The notes under the pieces are model-generated. The model was not told the DNA's origin. It saw nothing but the letters and a program-made list of their open reading frames with translations, and made no database searches. Below, in pieces: positions 21,710 to 35,092 of a stretch of 64,000 nucleotides of DNA; position 1 is the stretch's first letter, and every line of letters begins with the position of its first letter. The translations under genes and the position numbers were made by a program. Source of the DNA: Guyanagaster necrorhizus (Eukaryota > Basidiomycota > Agaricomycetes > Agaricales > Physalacriaceae); NCBI RefSeq assembly GCF_019112545.1, contig NW_025064957.1, positions 1-64,000 of the forward strand, given 5' to 3'.

Positions 21710-23068
21710 ATGCCTCCTGCCCTTAACCCTTCTGACCCAAACTTTACTCACAAGTTCTTTGAACTCTTGGCTTCTATCATAGGAATCTTGATCAGTTTAT
21801 TGGTGATTATACAGCTGTGCCATGGATGCCAATTGATCATAGCTTGGACAATCAGGCACTATCAAGAATTTCAACACATTCAAATCATCCTCTGAAATGT
21901 CATATCAGACCTTCCCTTCCATGAAATCCCTGCCTCTGCCTGACAGTCCTTCTGACCCACAGAAGGATCCAGCACCAAAAACATCTCTGGGAGCACAACT
22001 GAGGAACATCCTAGAGAAGAAGAGAAGCAGCATCAGCAGCACACATACCCCCCATGACCTCTGATGGCAGTTGTCTGAGACTCTGGAAACCCTTGAGCTA
22101 CAGGATATTGACAACCCAGACCTGACACCCTCATTCTGTCCCCTGAGCACAGTATCCCAGCAACAAGGATGACAACTCCTATCCCTAGCACCAGCATTGG
22201 GCATCATGCTAGAGACTCCTTGGATGCCCTATGGATGGCTTGAGAGACCAGAGATTCTAAAGGCCATGAGTCCTGATAAACCACACCAGCATGAAGCAGA
22301 AGTACTGACCATAGAACAGAAGTTGATAATGACCCATACTGAAATGACAACAGCAATGAGCACCACTGGTGGCAAGCCACTGCCATCAAGGCTGACTGGC
22401 TGGAGCACTGCACAGTTAGCAGTAATACTAGCTGAGCAGAAGGTGTACAAATGATTTCAGGAAGAGCACAATCATCCAACCACACTACTCTGGTCCTCTC
22501 TAGAGAGGACTAAGTTCGATGTGCCCATAATCTTTCTGAGTACAGGCAGGAGCAGGCACACATCAACAATGAGATCACAAGAGAGAACACTCTCTTTGAG
22601 CAGTACCTCCAGACATGAGCAGCAGAGGAGCATAGAAGAAATGAGAGAGGTAGTCAGACTAGTATGCTTGTTGGGACCACCATCTCTAACTCTCTATTCC
22701 AGGAACCTGCCACTCCCACCAATGAGCCTGATCCCTGGGCAGACTCTAATACAGCTGAGAATGAGGAGCAGTCCAACCTCAATGACAATCACCCATTATC
22801 TTATGGGACTGATACTATTGCAGAGACAGATGACATCCCTATCTGAGGAGAAGGAATATTAGAGGACAGAGACACTATTGGGGGAGATGATGAGAGTATC
22901 GACCTCACCAGAGATTTCAAAAAGTTCTTTGATGGGAACTTCACAGCCCTTTTCCTCAATCCAAAGTTTTACAGAAACTTCTATCAGTATTGCAGAGCAA
23001 TAGTGCTGGCAGTAGCAACAAGCATTGAGGCGCCACCAGAGCAGTCTGAGCAGCAGCCTACTCCTTGA
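21710..23068 (+). pseudogene. E3 ORF1: membrane-helix protein remnant
   Basis: The first ATG after the primer-binding site starts M-P-P-A-L-N-P. A hydrophobic helix F-E-L-L-A-S-I-I-G-I-L-I-S-L-L-V follows at about residues 16-38, then W-T-I-R-H-Y-Q-E-F. The frame is collinear with E2 ORF1 to a TGA at 23066-23068, a length of 452 codons with interspersed stops. Late parts include a charged coiled-coil-like stretch (E-Y-R-Q-E-Q-A-H-I-N-N-E-I) and F-L-N-P-K-F-Y-R-N-F, equivalent to F-L-D-P-E-F-Q-R-R-F in E2. Family unknown. The hydrophobic segment probably anchors the product in a membrane. Confidence 0.6.
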
Positions 23069-24899
23069 CTCAGACCCAGCATGCAGCTCCAGTCCAGTCA
23101 CCCCAGAGGTCTTTGATCCACCTGGCAGTTCCCTCTCCAGAGATGAGAAGACCACTGACACAGACAATGAGACCAAGAAGAAGGACTCCAACAAGGAGGT
23201 TGGAGATCTCCTCTCTGAGTGGAAGGAAGAATTTAAGCACTCAACAGAAGAGGAGTTGTGAAGGAAGGAGCACAAGATGTGAGAAGAGGAGTTCATTTGG
23301 CTGTACCAGGAGCAGGTAGCTGAATTATGGAGGGATGATCTTTGGTTAAGATCATTCTTAGGATGAAGGTATACCTCTGCTGACTCTGTTGAGTGAGAGG
23401 AAATTTTGCAATATGCAGCCACTGAATGGGCTATTTTTAATTTTAATCAATGATATTTACATTATCAGATGAGACCATTACTACCATACAAGCTGAGGTA
23501 TGGCAGGAGAATGGCATCCAAGCCATGGATGCTGAGTGTAATGCCACCCAAATTGGCATACACTACACCATCAATCTGATCAGTGGCAATAAGGTACTCA
23601 TTCACCACATCTGCCATATGCAGCATGGCATCTTGGCTATCCCAGTACTGACCAAAGCTGAGTAGCCACTATCTGAATCCATAGAGGATGCCAATTCAGC
23701 AACTATTTGCCAGGCAACTGCCACCTGATAAAGCCAAAGGCAGTGGAGCCACCCCAGCAGAGCCAAAAGAAGATGATCCTGAGGCTACAGCCCAAGGTTG
23801 GACCATTCAGGATGGACATATCATGCAAAAAGGACCCTCTCTACCAGGAAGTCCCATTGCTGATGATGAATCTCTTCATTCATTCTCTGGTCCACCAGCT
23901 GGGTGGGTGGGCCTGCCAGAGGGGGACCCCCCAAATCCAATGCCCCCCCTTGACCCCAAGATGCAAATTTTGAATGTTAAACTGATTCTTGTGCACAATC
24001 CACTCCCCTTCAAGAGGGCATCTGATAATATTGATCAATTCCTCATAGACTGCAATCAATATTTCCAAGTGTTCACCTCATACTTTCTACTCAATATGTA
24101 CAAGGTGACATACACCTCGACTTACCTGGAAGACAAGGCAAAAACATGGTGAGTCCTTCTTGCCCCCATATTCTGGTCAACCATGCAACAACACTATTGA
24201 TACCTCTCATGGCTGGTGTTCAAACAAATGATCCATGACAAGTTCACAGATCCAGCTGTCCAGGAAGTCCATAAGCAAAAAATGAAGGACTACAAGATGG
24301 ATGACAAAGTGGCCACCAACTACTTCAATGAGTTGGAACAACTCAGTAAACTCACCAGGGTACAAGAGGACACAACCAACATGGGATGAATGGTTGAGTA
24401 CATGAAGAGAGGACTGCCACCCTCCTATCTCAAGACCATCTTGGACCTTGGACATAGTATTCTGGTCAGCTATGATGACTGGAAGACCAGAATTATTATC
24501 ATGTGGCAAGAATGACAGTAGCAGAAGACAGAATCATCCACTCTATCATGGGATGGACACAGGAACCAGAGATAGAGCTAGAAGCCCTCCAGCTCTCAGA
24601 TGATCACATCATCTAGGCCTGGTGGCTCAGCCCCAACTTCTCAATATGCTGAAAAGCGAACTGGTATGGGCATGACATATACTGGAACAGGTAAGCCAAT
24701 GGATGTGGATTACCTCAAGAAGGGAGGGAAGTGCTTCAATTGTGGCCAGAAGGGCCATATGGCATGGAACTGTCTACAGAAGAAGAATAAATGCACCCAA
24801 GAGGACATTCAGGCACAGATTGCTGAGCTGATGAAGGAGGAACAAGATCTCAGCCAAGACAATAAGGCTGAGGAGATAAAAGATGGGGCCAAGCAGTGA
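23025..24899 (+). pseudogene. E3 Gag with CCHC knuckle
   Basis: The frame is +1 to ORF1, overlapping its end by about 44 nt if the ATG at 23025 is used. There is an acidic N-terminus, a capsid region at about 23980-24520 (D-N-I-D-Q-F-L-I-D-C, then S-T-Y-L-E-D-K-A-K-T-W), and a zinc knuckle C-F-N-C-G-Q-K-G-H-M-A-W-N-C near 24733-24774. The TGA at 24897-24899 overlaps the GTG that opens pol. There are stops throughout, and an open 99-codon stretch at 24600-24899. Confidence 0.8.
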
Positions 24900-25716
24900 G
24901 CAATTCCACTGACTCAGCCAAGAACATGAGTAAAAGGTCATAGACTGCTGGACAGACTGATATTTCTCCCTCTGTAGTATCCCCTATGTCTAAATTATGC
25001 ATGCATTTGAATATACCCAACCTCATTACTTATAAACAAGAATCACCTAAGGAACTAATTTTAATGACTCAAGCACCAATGAAGGGCTGAAGAGGGGCAG
25101 AGAGCCTCAAAGATGCATCATCATCAACAGTTTGTCAAACTAAATATCCAAAACAGACTCAATCACCTATGGGCTGAACAGGAGTAGAGAACCCCACTGG
25201 CTGGCTAAAACCATTCAAGACTGAATGGACTTGGCAGGCCATCAAAGATGCAAAGGATAAAGAGGCAGCAAGAGCCATACTCAAAAACTGGGTACACAGG
25301 GCTCAAGCCGAGGAGGTGATTGATGATATGATCACCAGAATATGAGAAGCTGAATGATATCAAGCTTTGGAGTGGCTTGATGAGCTGCATGGACCATGAA
25401 AATTTATCTGACAGACCAAGACTTCAGGCCAAGACCTAGTAACCAAAGCTCAAATTGAGACACTTACATCTCGAAGCACCCACATGGTCATGGCATTAAT
25501 TGACAGTGGATGCATGGGAAGTTCCATTAACCATACTTTCATCAACAAGCACAACCTTCCTACTTGGGCAACTATAGCCCTGATCCCTGTCTATAATGCA
25601 GATGGAATGAAGAACCAGACTGGTTCAATCACTGAATATGTCGAACTTAGACTCACTATTGGAGATCACTCCAAATGAATCGACTTAGTGGTAACCAATT
25701 TAGAAACCAAGGAAAT
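24896..25716 (+). pseudogene. E3 Pol, 5' part (protease) before E4
   Basis: The pol frame at -1 to gag carries W-L-K-P-F-K-T-E-W-T-W and the protease core A-L-I-D-S-G-C-M-G-S-S-I-N (about 25494-25535). Then come I-P-V-Y-N-A-D-G, and E-L-R-L-T-I-G-D-H just before the E4 insertion at 25717. Catalytic Asp-Ser-Gly is intact; surrounding stops are not. Confidence 0.85.
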
Positions 25717-26238
25717 TGTTATGATTTTTCCTATTTTCTTTTCTTTTTCTCTTTGGAAATGACCCCTATCTTTGCTTAGTCAGGGCACTTAGGCCAGCAC
25801 TTAGGACTGTGGGAATGCTTAGCTCAGCAACCCAGTCAGTCATCATCTTATCACACTGCTGTATGCTGTGAAGAGAGAGACAATGCTTCTTTTGTTCCCC
25901 AATTGCAGTGCAGTGGTAACAGCACAACAGCAAGACAACAGCCTTTGTGGAGAGCCTGGCAACAGCAGGGGTAACAGCTCTATAGCAGACAATATCTTTT
26001 GTGAACTTCTATTAAAAGCTAGATAACAGAACAGTATTTAAGTAGCACTGTTTTTGCTGTAGTAGCTCCAGCATTAAGCTAAAGTTTATTCTTCACCATC
26101 TACTCTCGAGCTCAAGCTTCTTGCCACACCTTGAACCACTACCACTATTACCTTGTGAACTCAGTCAGTCTAACCCAAAGTGCAAGGTTCTGAACTGTTT
26201 ATCACATGTTGATAGTCATATGGAATTTAAGCTTAACA
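25717..26238 (+). repeat. E4 5' LTR
   Basis: 522 bp, TGTTATGATTTTTCC...AAGCTTAACA, with the AGCATTAAGCTAA block at 26070-26082 downstream of a TATTTAA sequence. Confidence 0.95.
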
Positions 26239-26239
26239 A

Positions 26240-26252
26240 TTAGCTTAATGCT
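26240..26252 (+). promoter_or_regulatory. E4 primer-binding site, self-complementary to LTR
   Basis: TTAGCTTAATGCT, exact reverse complement of 26070-26082 in the same LTR. Same variant as E3. Confidence 0.75.
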
Positions 26253-26293
26253 TATCATTCTCTTCCTCAAGCCCAATTGTGCTGAGGAACTGA

Positions 26294-27643
26294 ATGCCCT
26301 CTGCCCTTAACCCTTCTGACCCAAACTTTACCCATGAGTTCTTTGAACTCTTGGCTTCTATCATAGGAATCTTGATCAGTTTATTGGTGATCATACAGCT
26401 GTGCCATGGACACTAATCAATTGTAGCTTAGACAATCAGGCACTATCATGAATTCCAATGTATTCGAACCATCCTCTGCAATGTCACACCAGACCTCCCC
26501 CTCCATGACATCTCTGCCTCTGCCCAACAGTCCTTCTGACCCACAGAAGGAACAGACCTTGAAAATGTCCCTGGGAGCTTGACTCAGAAATGTCCTAGGG
26601 AAGAAGAGAAGCAGCATCAGCAGCACACATACCCTCCACAACCCCTGTCTGCAATCATCTGAGACCCTGGAAACCCTTGGACTACAGGGTTTCAATGACT
26701 CCAACCCAACACCCCCATTCTATCCCCCAAGTATGGCATCCCAGCAACAAGGATGACAAGCCCTGTCTCTAGCACCAGCATTGGGTGCCATGCTAGAGAC
26801 TCCTTGGATACCCCATGGATGGCTTGAGGAACCATGGGTTCAAGAGGCTGCGGGTTCTAAAGATCAGCATCAGCATGAAGTAGAAGTACTGACCACAGGA
26901 CAGGAGTCGACAATGACCTCTACTGGAATGACGACAGCAACAAGTGCCACTGGTAGTGAACTGCTGCTGTCAAGGCTGACTGGTTGGAGCACTGTGCAGC
27001 TAGCAGTGATACTAGCAGAACAGAGGGCATATGAATGATTCTAACAGGAACACAACCAACCCCAGTCTTCCCTTTGGTCCTCTCTAGAGAGGATCAAATT
27101 TGATGTACCCAAAACCTTCCCAAGTACAGGCAGGAGCAGGCACACATCAACAACAAAATCATGAGGGAGAATGCCCTCTTCAGGCAGTACCTCTGAGCAC
27201 AAGCAGCAGAGGAGCATTGAAGGAATGAGGGAGGTAGTCAGACTACCACAGCCATTGGAACAACCACCTCCAACTCCCCATTCCAAAAACCAGCCACTCC
27301 CACCACTGAGTCTGACCTCTGGGCCAACCCCATCAGGAACAAGGCCCCAAGTCACCTCAGCAACAGCCACCCACTATTGTATGGGACTGATACCATTGCA
27401 GATACAGATGATATTCTAGTATGAGCAAATGGGATACCAGGAGAGAGGGAGACCATCAGAGGGGATGATGAGAGTATCAACCCCACCAGCAATCTCAAGA
27501 AGTTCCTTGACAGGAACTTTGCTGCCCTATTCCTCAATCTGAAGTTTTACAGAAACTTCCACTGGTATTGCAGAGCAATGGCACTAGGAGCAACAACAAG
27601 TGTCAAGGAGCCACCAGAGCAGCTTGAGCAGCCTGCTCCTTGA
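26294..27643 (+). pseudogene. E4 ORF1: membrane-helix protein remnant
   Basis: Starts M-P-S-A-L-N-P-S-D. It has the same hydrophobic helix as E3 (L-L-A-S-I-I-G-I-L-I-S-L-L-V-I-I) and ends at TGA 27641-27643 after P-E-Q-L-E-Q-P-A-P. Stops occur at several tryptophan, arginine and glutamine positions. Because E3 and E4 share it with the more distant E1/E2, the ORF is an old, stable part of this family. Confidence 0.6.
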
Positions 27644-29489
27644 CCTGGACCTGATGATGCCAGTCCCAGCACACAACCTCAGCCCAGCTGCCCCAGAGGT
27701 CTTTGATCCACATGACAGTTCTCTCCTAGAGGAAGAGGAGGCGACTGATGCAGATGATGAGGATGAGGGAGAGAACCTCAGTCAGGAAGCTGAGGATCCC
27801 CTCTCTGAGTGGAAGGTGGGATTTAAGCCCCTAACAGGGGAGGAGTTGCGACAGAAAGAATGTGAGATGTGAGAAGAGGAATTCACTCAGCTGTACCAGG
27901 AGTAGGTAGCTGAGTTATAGAGGGATGACCACTGGTTGAGGTCATCTATGGGACAAAGGTATGCCTCTGCCAATTTTATTGAGCATGAGGAAATTTTGCA
28001 ATATGCAGCCACTGAGCAGGCCATTTTTAATTTTAATCAAAGATATTTACATTATCAGATGGAACCATTACCACTATACAAGCCAAAGTATGGCAGAAGA
28101 GAGGCACCCAAGCCTTAGATGCTAAGTGTAATGCCACCCAAATCGGCATACACAGCATCGTCAATCCGATTGGTGACATCATGATATTCATTTGCCATGT
28201 TGACTATATGAAGCTCAGCATCTCAGCTTTCTCAATACCAATCCAAGCTGAGCAGCCACTTCCTGAACCCATGGAGGTTTCCAGTTTGGTGACCATTTGT
28301 CAGACAACCACTGCCTGATGAAGCTGAAGACAGTGGAGTGGCTCCTGTGGCTCCAGAAGGCAATGATCCAGATACCATGGCCCAGGGCTGGACTATCCAG
28401 AATGAGTGGATCATGCGAAAGAAGCCTCCTCTGCTGAGAAGTCCCATCACTGATGACAGATCTCTCCATTCATTCCCTGGCCCACCAGAAGGATGGGTGG
28501 ACCCACCTAGAGGCACACCCTTAAACCCAATGCCCCCTATCACTGCAGGGGTGCAGATTTTAAAGGTCACACTGACCCTAATATGAGACCCACTGCCCTT
28601 CAAGAGGGCTTCAGATGATATTGACTGATTCCTCATGGACTGTGATCAATATTTCCAGGTTTTTGCCTCGTACTTCCTACTCGACATGTACAAGGTGACA
28701 TATGCCTCGACTTATCTGGAAGATAAGGTGAAGGTATGGTGGGTGCTTCTTGCCCCTGCCTTCTGGTCAACCACACAACAACATCACCAATATCCCTCAT
28801 GGCTGGTATTCAAACAAATGATCTGAGACAAGTTTATGGATCTGGCTGTCTAAGAAGTCCACAAACAAAAGATGAAGGACTACAAGATGGGCGACAAAGC
28901 GGCCACTGACTACTTCGATGAGTTAGAATGACTCAGAAAGCTTGCCAGAGTACAGGAGGATGTGGCCAATACTGGACAAATAGTCGAATATATGAAATGA
29001 GGACTACCATCCTCATACCTCAAGACCATCTCTGACCTCAGTCATAGTATTTCAGTTGGCTACAAGGAATGGAAGGCCAGAATTATCATCATGTGATGCA
29101 AACGACAGTGGCAGAAGGCAGAGTCATCCATCCTATCATGGGATGGACACAAGACTCAGGGACAGGGCTGAAAGCCCTCTACCTCTCAGGCAACCACATC
29201 AAACAGGCCCAGTGGCTCAGCTCCAACTTCTCAATATGCTGAAAAGTGAACTGGTATGGGCACAATGTATACCAGAACGGGTAAGCCGATAGATGTGGAT
29301 CACCTCAAGAAAGGAGAGAAGTGTTTCAATTGTGGCCAGAAGGGCCACATGGCATGAAACTGTCTCCAGAAGAAGAACAAGCACACCCAAGAAGACATTC
29401 AGGCACAGATCACTGAGCTGATGAAGGAGGAACAGAATCTCAACCAAGATGACAAGGCCAAGGAGGTAAAAGGTGAGGCTAAGCAGTGA
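27600..29489 (+). pseudogene. E4 Gag with CCHC knuckle
   Basis: +1 to ORF1. Open pieces at 27600-27872, 27936-28118, 28338-28586 and 28635-28826 cover the acidic N-terminus and capsid (S-T-Y-L-E-D-K-V-K-V-W-W). The zinc knuckle C-F-N-C-G-Q-K-G-H-M-A-x-N-C lies near 29325-29362, with one stop inside it where tryptophan is found in E3. The TGA at 29487-29489 overlaps the GTG of pol. Confidence 0.8.
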
Positions 29490-32400
29490 GTGATTCTGCT
29501 GACTCAGCCAAAGAAATGAATAATGGATCACAAACTGCTGGACAGACTGACATTTTACCCTCTATAGTATCACTCCCTATGTCTAAATTATGTGTGCATT
29601 CAAATATACCTGACTCCATTATTCACCATCATGAATTGCCTAAAGAACTGACTCCAATGACTCAAGTGCCGACAAAGGGCTGAAAAGAGGCAGAGAGCCC
29701 CAAAGATGTGTCATCATCAAGGGTTCATCAAGCTAAACATATGAAACAGACTCAATCACCTTCAGGCCGAACAGGGGTAGAAAACTCCACTGATTGGCTA
29801 AAGCCATTCAACACTAAATGGACTTGGTGGGCCATCAGAGATGCAAAGGACAAAGCAGTGGTGAAGGCAGTACTCAAGAACTGGGTACACAAGACCCAAG
29901 CCGAAGAAGTGATCGATGAGATGATCACCAGAATGAAGGCTATAGAACGATGCTGAGCCTTGGAATGGCTTGATGAATTACATGGACCACAAAAATTCAT
30001 TTAACAGTCTAAGTCCCTCAGACAAGACCTATTGGCCAAGGCCCAGATCGAGACATTAATATCTCGATCTACCTATGCAGTCACTGCCCTGATTGACAGT
30101 GGCTGCACAGAGAGTTTCATCAACAAGCACTAACTGCCTACTTGGGCAACAGCAGCACCTATCTCAGTCTATAATGCAGATAGAACAAAGAATCAGGCCA
30201 GGTCAATTACCAAATATGTAGAGCTTAGGCTCACTATTGGCAATCATTCAGAATAAATTGACTTGGCAGTGACCAAACTAAGGACCAAGGAAATATTCCT
30301 CAGTCATAATTGGCTAATCAGACACAATTTGTTAATCAATTGGAAGACCAGATGCATCATTTTCACTCAATGCCATTGCCAGAAGATTCCATTCGAATTG
30401 CCAGATGAAGATTCCAAGGACTAGTGAGATGAAGAAATGGAAGACAGCAAAACAATTCTCGCTGTCAACCTACAAAGGGCCATTAGCATTCAAGCAGTAC
30501 ACCATGCTAATGATCTAGCAGCAAAGGCCAATGCCAGAAAGAAGGAAAGGACATTCAAGGAAATGGTACCTGAATGGGCATGCAACTATTGGAATTTATT
30601 CAAAAAAGAAAGCTTTGATGAACTACCCAATGCAAAACCCTGGGACTATGCCATCAAATTAATTCCCAACTTGAATGCCAACTTAGATTGCAAGTGTTAT
30701 TCACTAGGCAATAACAAACAACAGGAGCTAGATAAGTTTCTCAAGGAGAACTTATCTAGTGGAAGGATATGGCCATCAAAATTGCCAATGGCATCACCCT
30801 TCTTTTTCATCAAAAAGAAGGATGGGAAACTTCGACCAGTATAGGATTATTGGAAGCTAAATGAGATGATGATCAAAAATTGTTATCCACTTCCTTTAAT
30901 TGTGAAGTTAATGAATAAACTCTAAGGTGCCAAGTATTACATCAAACTGGATGTTCGGTGGAGGTACAACAACGTGCACATTAAAGAAGGTGATGAGTGG
31001 AAGACTGCTTTTTGAACTAACCATAGTTTGTTCAAGCTGACAGTTATGTTCTTTAGACTCACCAACTCACCGGCCACCTTTCAGTGGATGATGAATGACA
31101 TCTTCAAAGATCTCATTGCCATGGGGAAGGTAACAATCTACTTGGACGACATACTCATTATGTTCAGAACCAAGAAGGAACACTGAAGGATAGTACAACA
31201 AGTACTATCCTTGATGAGAAAGCACCAACTCTTCCTCAAGGCTGAAAAGTGTGAGTTTGAGGTATTAGAAACCGAATACCTCAGAGTCATTATCAGTGAA
31301 GGAAGCATCAGGATGAATCCTGTCAAAGTGGCAGGGGTAACTGAATGGCCAGAACTGACAAAGAAGAAGGAACTGCAATCTTTCCTTGGATTCACCAACT
31401 TCTACCAACAATTTATCCAGGATTACAGCAAAATAGTCTGACCTATGATGCAATTAACTGAGAATTCCTCATGGACTTGGAGAATTTTCCAACAGGCAGC
31501 ATTTAATGACCTTAAATGCTGACTAGCCAAAGACATCATTCTGGCTATACCAAGTCAGGATGGAAGGTTCAGGGTAGAGGCCAACTCTAGTGAAGATGCT
31601 ATTGGAGCTGTACTCTCACAGGAACAGGATGGCAGATGGCAACCCATCATCTTTATGTCAAAGGCACTCACAGTAACCAAGTGCAACTATGAGATCTATG
31701 ACAAAGAACTCCTTGCCATAATACTCACCCTTGCCAAATAGTGGCATTATCTCATTGGAGCTAATCAAACCTTTGAGATCTGAACCGATTATCAGAATCT
31801 CTGATATTTCCAACAACCTCAAAAACTTAATCGCAGACAAGCCAGATGGGTTATGGAACTATCCGAGTATGAATATATGCTGCACCACAAAGCTGGCACA
31901 GCAAACAAGAAGGCTGATTTCCTCAGCCACAGAGCAGATCACAATCAAAGAGGAGATGACAACAAGGAGGTTGTTTTATTACAACCAGAACACTTCTGGG
32001 CAATGATCATGCCAATGGAAGAAGTGATGCATGAATGCATCAAGAGCACCACTTGGGACCCCCATAAGTGGAATCAAAGGATTGCTCCATCACTCAATCA
32101 TGAGCAGGGACTGAAAAAAGAAGGAGGAATGATCTGCTATGATGGGCAGATCTATATCTCAAGAGATCAGGGACTATGAGGTGACATTATTGCCACCTGT
32201 CATGATCATGCGACCACCAGACACCCAGGGATTGCTAAAACAAAGGAATTAGTCTTGAGAGAATATTGGTGGCCAAAAATGAATCATGATATCACCCAAT
32301 ATGTCAAAGCTTGTGAAGTTTGCCAGTGAGGCAAGACTTCAACACAATCCAGGGCAGCTCCACTCCACTCAAATGAGGTCCCTTCATCACCATGGACCTA

Positions 32401-33450
32401 CATCTCAGTGGATATGATAACCAGACTTCCTGAAAGTGATGGCTATGATGTAATCATCATCATAGTCAATCACTTCTTGAAGGCAATCATTTCAATCACC
32501 TGCTCAACAGAACTCATATCTGAGGGATGGGCAAAAATACTATGGGATGAGGTATATGCAAAATACGGCATGCCTCAAGTAGTAATTTCAGACAGAGAAT
32601 CACAATTCATCTCCAAATTCTTGGATGACTTATATCGACTCCTCAACATCAAACAAAATGCTTCAACAGCATATCACCCACAGACAGATGGCCAAACAGA
32701 ATGGGCTAATCAGAAAATTGAAAAGTATCTTAGACTTTTTGTCAACTACCAACAAGATGACTGGACAGAATGGCTAGCACTAGCAGCATTCCAACACAAT
32801 AACAGAATTCACTCAGCAACAGAAAAAACACCATTCTTCATGAACTATGGATGAAACCCACCAGTTGCACAAATGGGGTGCATTCACACAACTACACCAG
32901 CTTCAATGGACTTTGCAACAACAATGGCAAAGATCCATGAGGAAACCAAGGCAGCACTTAAAAAGACTGCAATGGCAATGAAAAAGCAATATGACAAACA
33001 TCGGTGGCCAGCACATCAATATTCAACTAATAACAAAGTTTGGTTGGATACAACAAATCTCCACCTACCAAGGCCAAAGCAGAAGCTTGCAGACAAATGG
33101 ATGGGATCATTCAAAGTCATTGCCAAAATTGGCAATTCCACATATAAGTTGCAGTTATCTGCAACTTAGAAAATTTATAATGTTTTTAATGAAACATTGT
33201 TGACACCATACATAGCACCAGCCTTCCCAAACCAAGAACAACCATCCCCACTGCCAGCAGAACTCATCAATGATGAAGAACACTACAAAATCAATGAAGT
33301 GCTAAACCATAAAACCCAAAAGGTTAAAGCATGAGGTGGAAGCATGAAAACAACTGTTGACTACCTAGTCAGCTGAAAAGGCTACAGACCAGAATCAAAT
33401 CAATGGGTCAATGAAAAATATATGAATGCAGAAGAGGCCATCTGAGACTA
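29486..33450 (+). pseudogene. E4 Pol: protease to chromodomain
   Basis: Protease I-D-S-G-C-T (Asp at 30095). RT is open for 135 codons at 30437-30844 and has Y-L-D-D at 31139-31150. RNase H lies at about 31560-31930, the integrase zinc-binding part at about 32190-32330, and the integrase core at 32408-32854 (V-D-M-I-T, V-I-S-D-R, Q-T-E-W-A-N). The chromodomain is at about 33280-33450 (Y-L-V-S-x-K-G-Y-R-P-E-S-N-Q-W). It is the second-best preserved Pol in the window but has about 20 nonsense codons, for example W to stop within the chromodomain. Confidence 0.92.
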
Positions 33451-33716
33451 TGAACACAGAATCAACAAGGTGGATGCAGAGGGGGTCATATTCAACATTA
33501 TCCCTGATCAAATACATCCATCTCCAGTCAATGTCTTTATGAATCTACAAAGACATCCTACAATGGGTCCAGCAGATCAGCCATCTGAGATCAGCAGAGG
33601 ACATGTAGGAATATAAAAGGCTAACTTCAAGGAGGATGGAGATGCTGACACTGTGACTGGCCAGGATGACTTATCCTAACTTAACCATTGGAATGATGGT
33701 CTTAAGGAGAGAGTAA

Positions 33717-34238
33717 TGTTATGATTTTTCCTATTTTCTTTTCTTTTTCTCTTTGGAAATAACCCCTATCTTTGCTTAGTCAGGGCACTTAGGCCAGCAC
33801 TTAGGACTGTGAGAATGCTTAGCTCAGCAACCCAGTCAGTCATCATCTTATCACACTGCTGTGTGCTGTGAAGAGAGAGACAATGCTTCTTTTGTTCCCC
33901 AATTGCAGTGCAGTGGTAACAGCACAACAGCAAGACAACAGTCTTTGTGGAGAGCCTGGCAACAGCAGAGGTAACAGCTCTATAGCAGACAATATCTTTT
34001 GTGAACTTCTATTAAAAGCTAGATAACAGAACAGTATTTAAGTAGCACTGTTTTTGTTGTAGTAGCTTTAGCATTAAGCTAAAGTTTATTCTTCACCATC
34101 TACTCTCAAGCTCAAGCTTCTTGCCATGCCTTGAACCACTACCACTATTACCTTGTGAACTCAGTCAGTCTAACCTGAAGTGCAAGGTTTTGAACTGTTT
34201 ATCACATGTTGATAGTCATGTGGAATTTGGGCTTAACA
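33717..34238 (+). repeat. E4 3' LTR
   Basis: 522 bp, ending GGGCTTAACA, followed by GAAAT. The terminal GGGC is retained here while the 5' copy has AAGC, an example of the G to A drift. Confidence 0.95.
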
Positions 34239-35092
34239 GAAATCTTTCTTGGTCATGATTGGCTGATTTGACATAATCCACTAATCAATTAGAAAACTGG
34301 ACATATTACATTCACATGATGTCAATGCCAGAAAATTCCATTTAAATTACTGGATGCAGATCCCAAAGACCAATGGGATCAGAAAATAGAAGACAGGGAA
34401 ACAATCCTCCCTATAGATCTGCAAAGGGCCATCAATATTCATGCCATATACTACACCAATAACTTAGCAGTGAGGGCTAATGCAGGGAAAGAAGAAAAGA
34501 CATTTGAAGAAATGGTATCTGAGTGGGCATGGGATTTCTGAGACTTATTTGAGAAGGAAAGTTTCAATGAACTACCTGATTCTAAGCCTTGGGACTACAC
34601 CATCAAACTCATTCCTAATGCCAATGCAAACCTTGATTGCAAGACATATCCACTAGGCAACAATGAACAGCAGGAGTTGAACAAGTTCCTCAAAGAGAAC
34701 TTATCCAGTGGAAGGATTCAACTATTGAAATCACTGATGGTGTCTCCCTTCTTCTTTGTCAAAAAGAAGGATGGCAAACTCTGACCAGTACAGGATTATC
34801 AGAAGCTCAATAAGATAATGATCAAGAACTGCTATCCACTTCCTTTAATTTTAGAGTTGATGGACAAACTCTGAGATGCCAAGTACTACACCAAACTGGA
34901 TGTTCAGTGGGGGTATAACAACATGCATATCAAAGAAGGTGACAAATGGAAGGCCACTTTTTAGACAAACCATGGTTTGTTTGAACTGATGGTTATGTTC
35001 TTTGGACTCACAAATAGTGCAGTGATCATATGAGAACCAGCATACTTATCTCTAATTATACCATTGGAATGATGGTCTTAAGGAGGGGGTAA
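34239..35092 (+). pseudogene. E3 Pol continued (protease end and RT start), then deletion
   Basis: It resumes at E-I-F-L-G-H-D-W-L-I, exactly where E4 interrupted the protease. It runs through the RT N-terminus ([15 protein letters not shown]) to F-F-G-L-T-N-S. It then joins a non-coding tail (35020-35080) equivalent to the stretch just before the polypurine tract in E4. Catalytic RT and everything beyond is missing. Confidence 0.85.

Larger units (their letters stand above)
25717..34238 (+). mobile_element. E4: complete chromodomain gypsy element inside E3 (8.52 kb)
   Basis: Two 522-bp LTRs (25717-26238 and 33717-34238), a perfect duplication GAAAT (25712-25716 and 34239-34243), and a polypurine tract AAGGAGAGAG before the 3' LTR. 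By eye the LTRs differ at about 17 sites (about 3%), all transitions, so it is younger than E1 and than the E3 it interrupts. Internal order is ORF1, gag, protease, RT, RNase H, integrase, chromodomain, followed by a tail of about 250 bp before the polypurine tract that E1 lacks. It belongs to the same subfamily as E3. Confidence 0.95.

Noticed and set aside
22859..23422. 187-codon minus-strand ORF
   Set aside because: Antisense shadow of E3 ORF1/gag. The sense strand aligns with E4 and E2.
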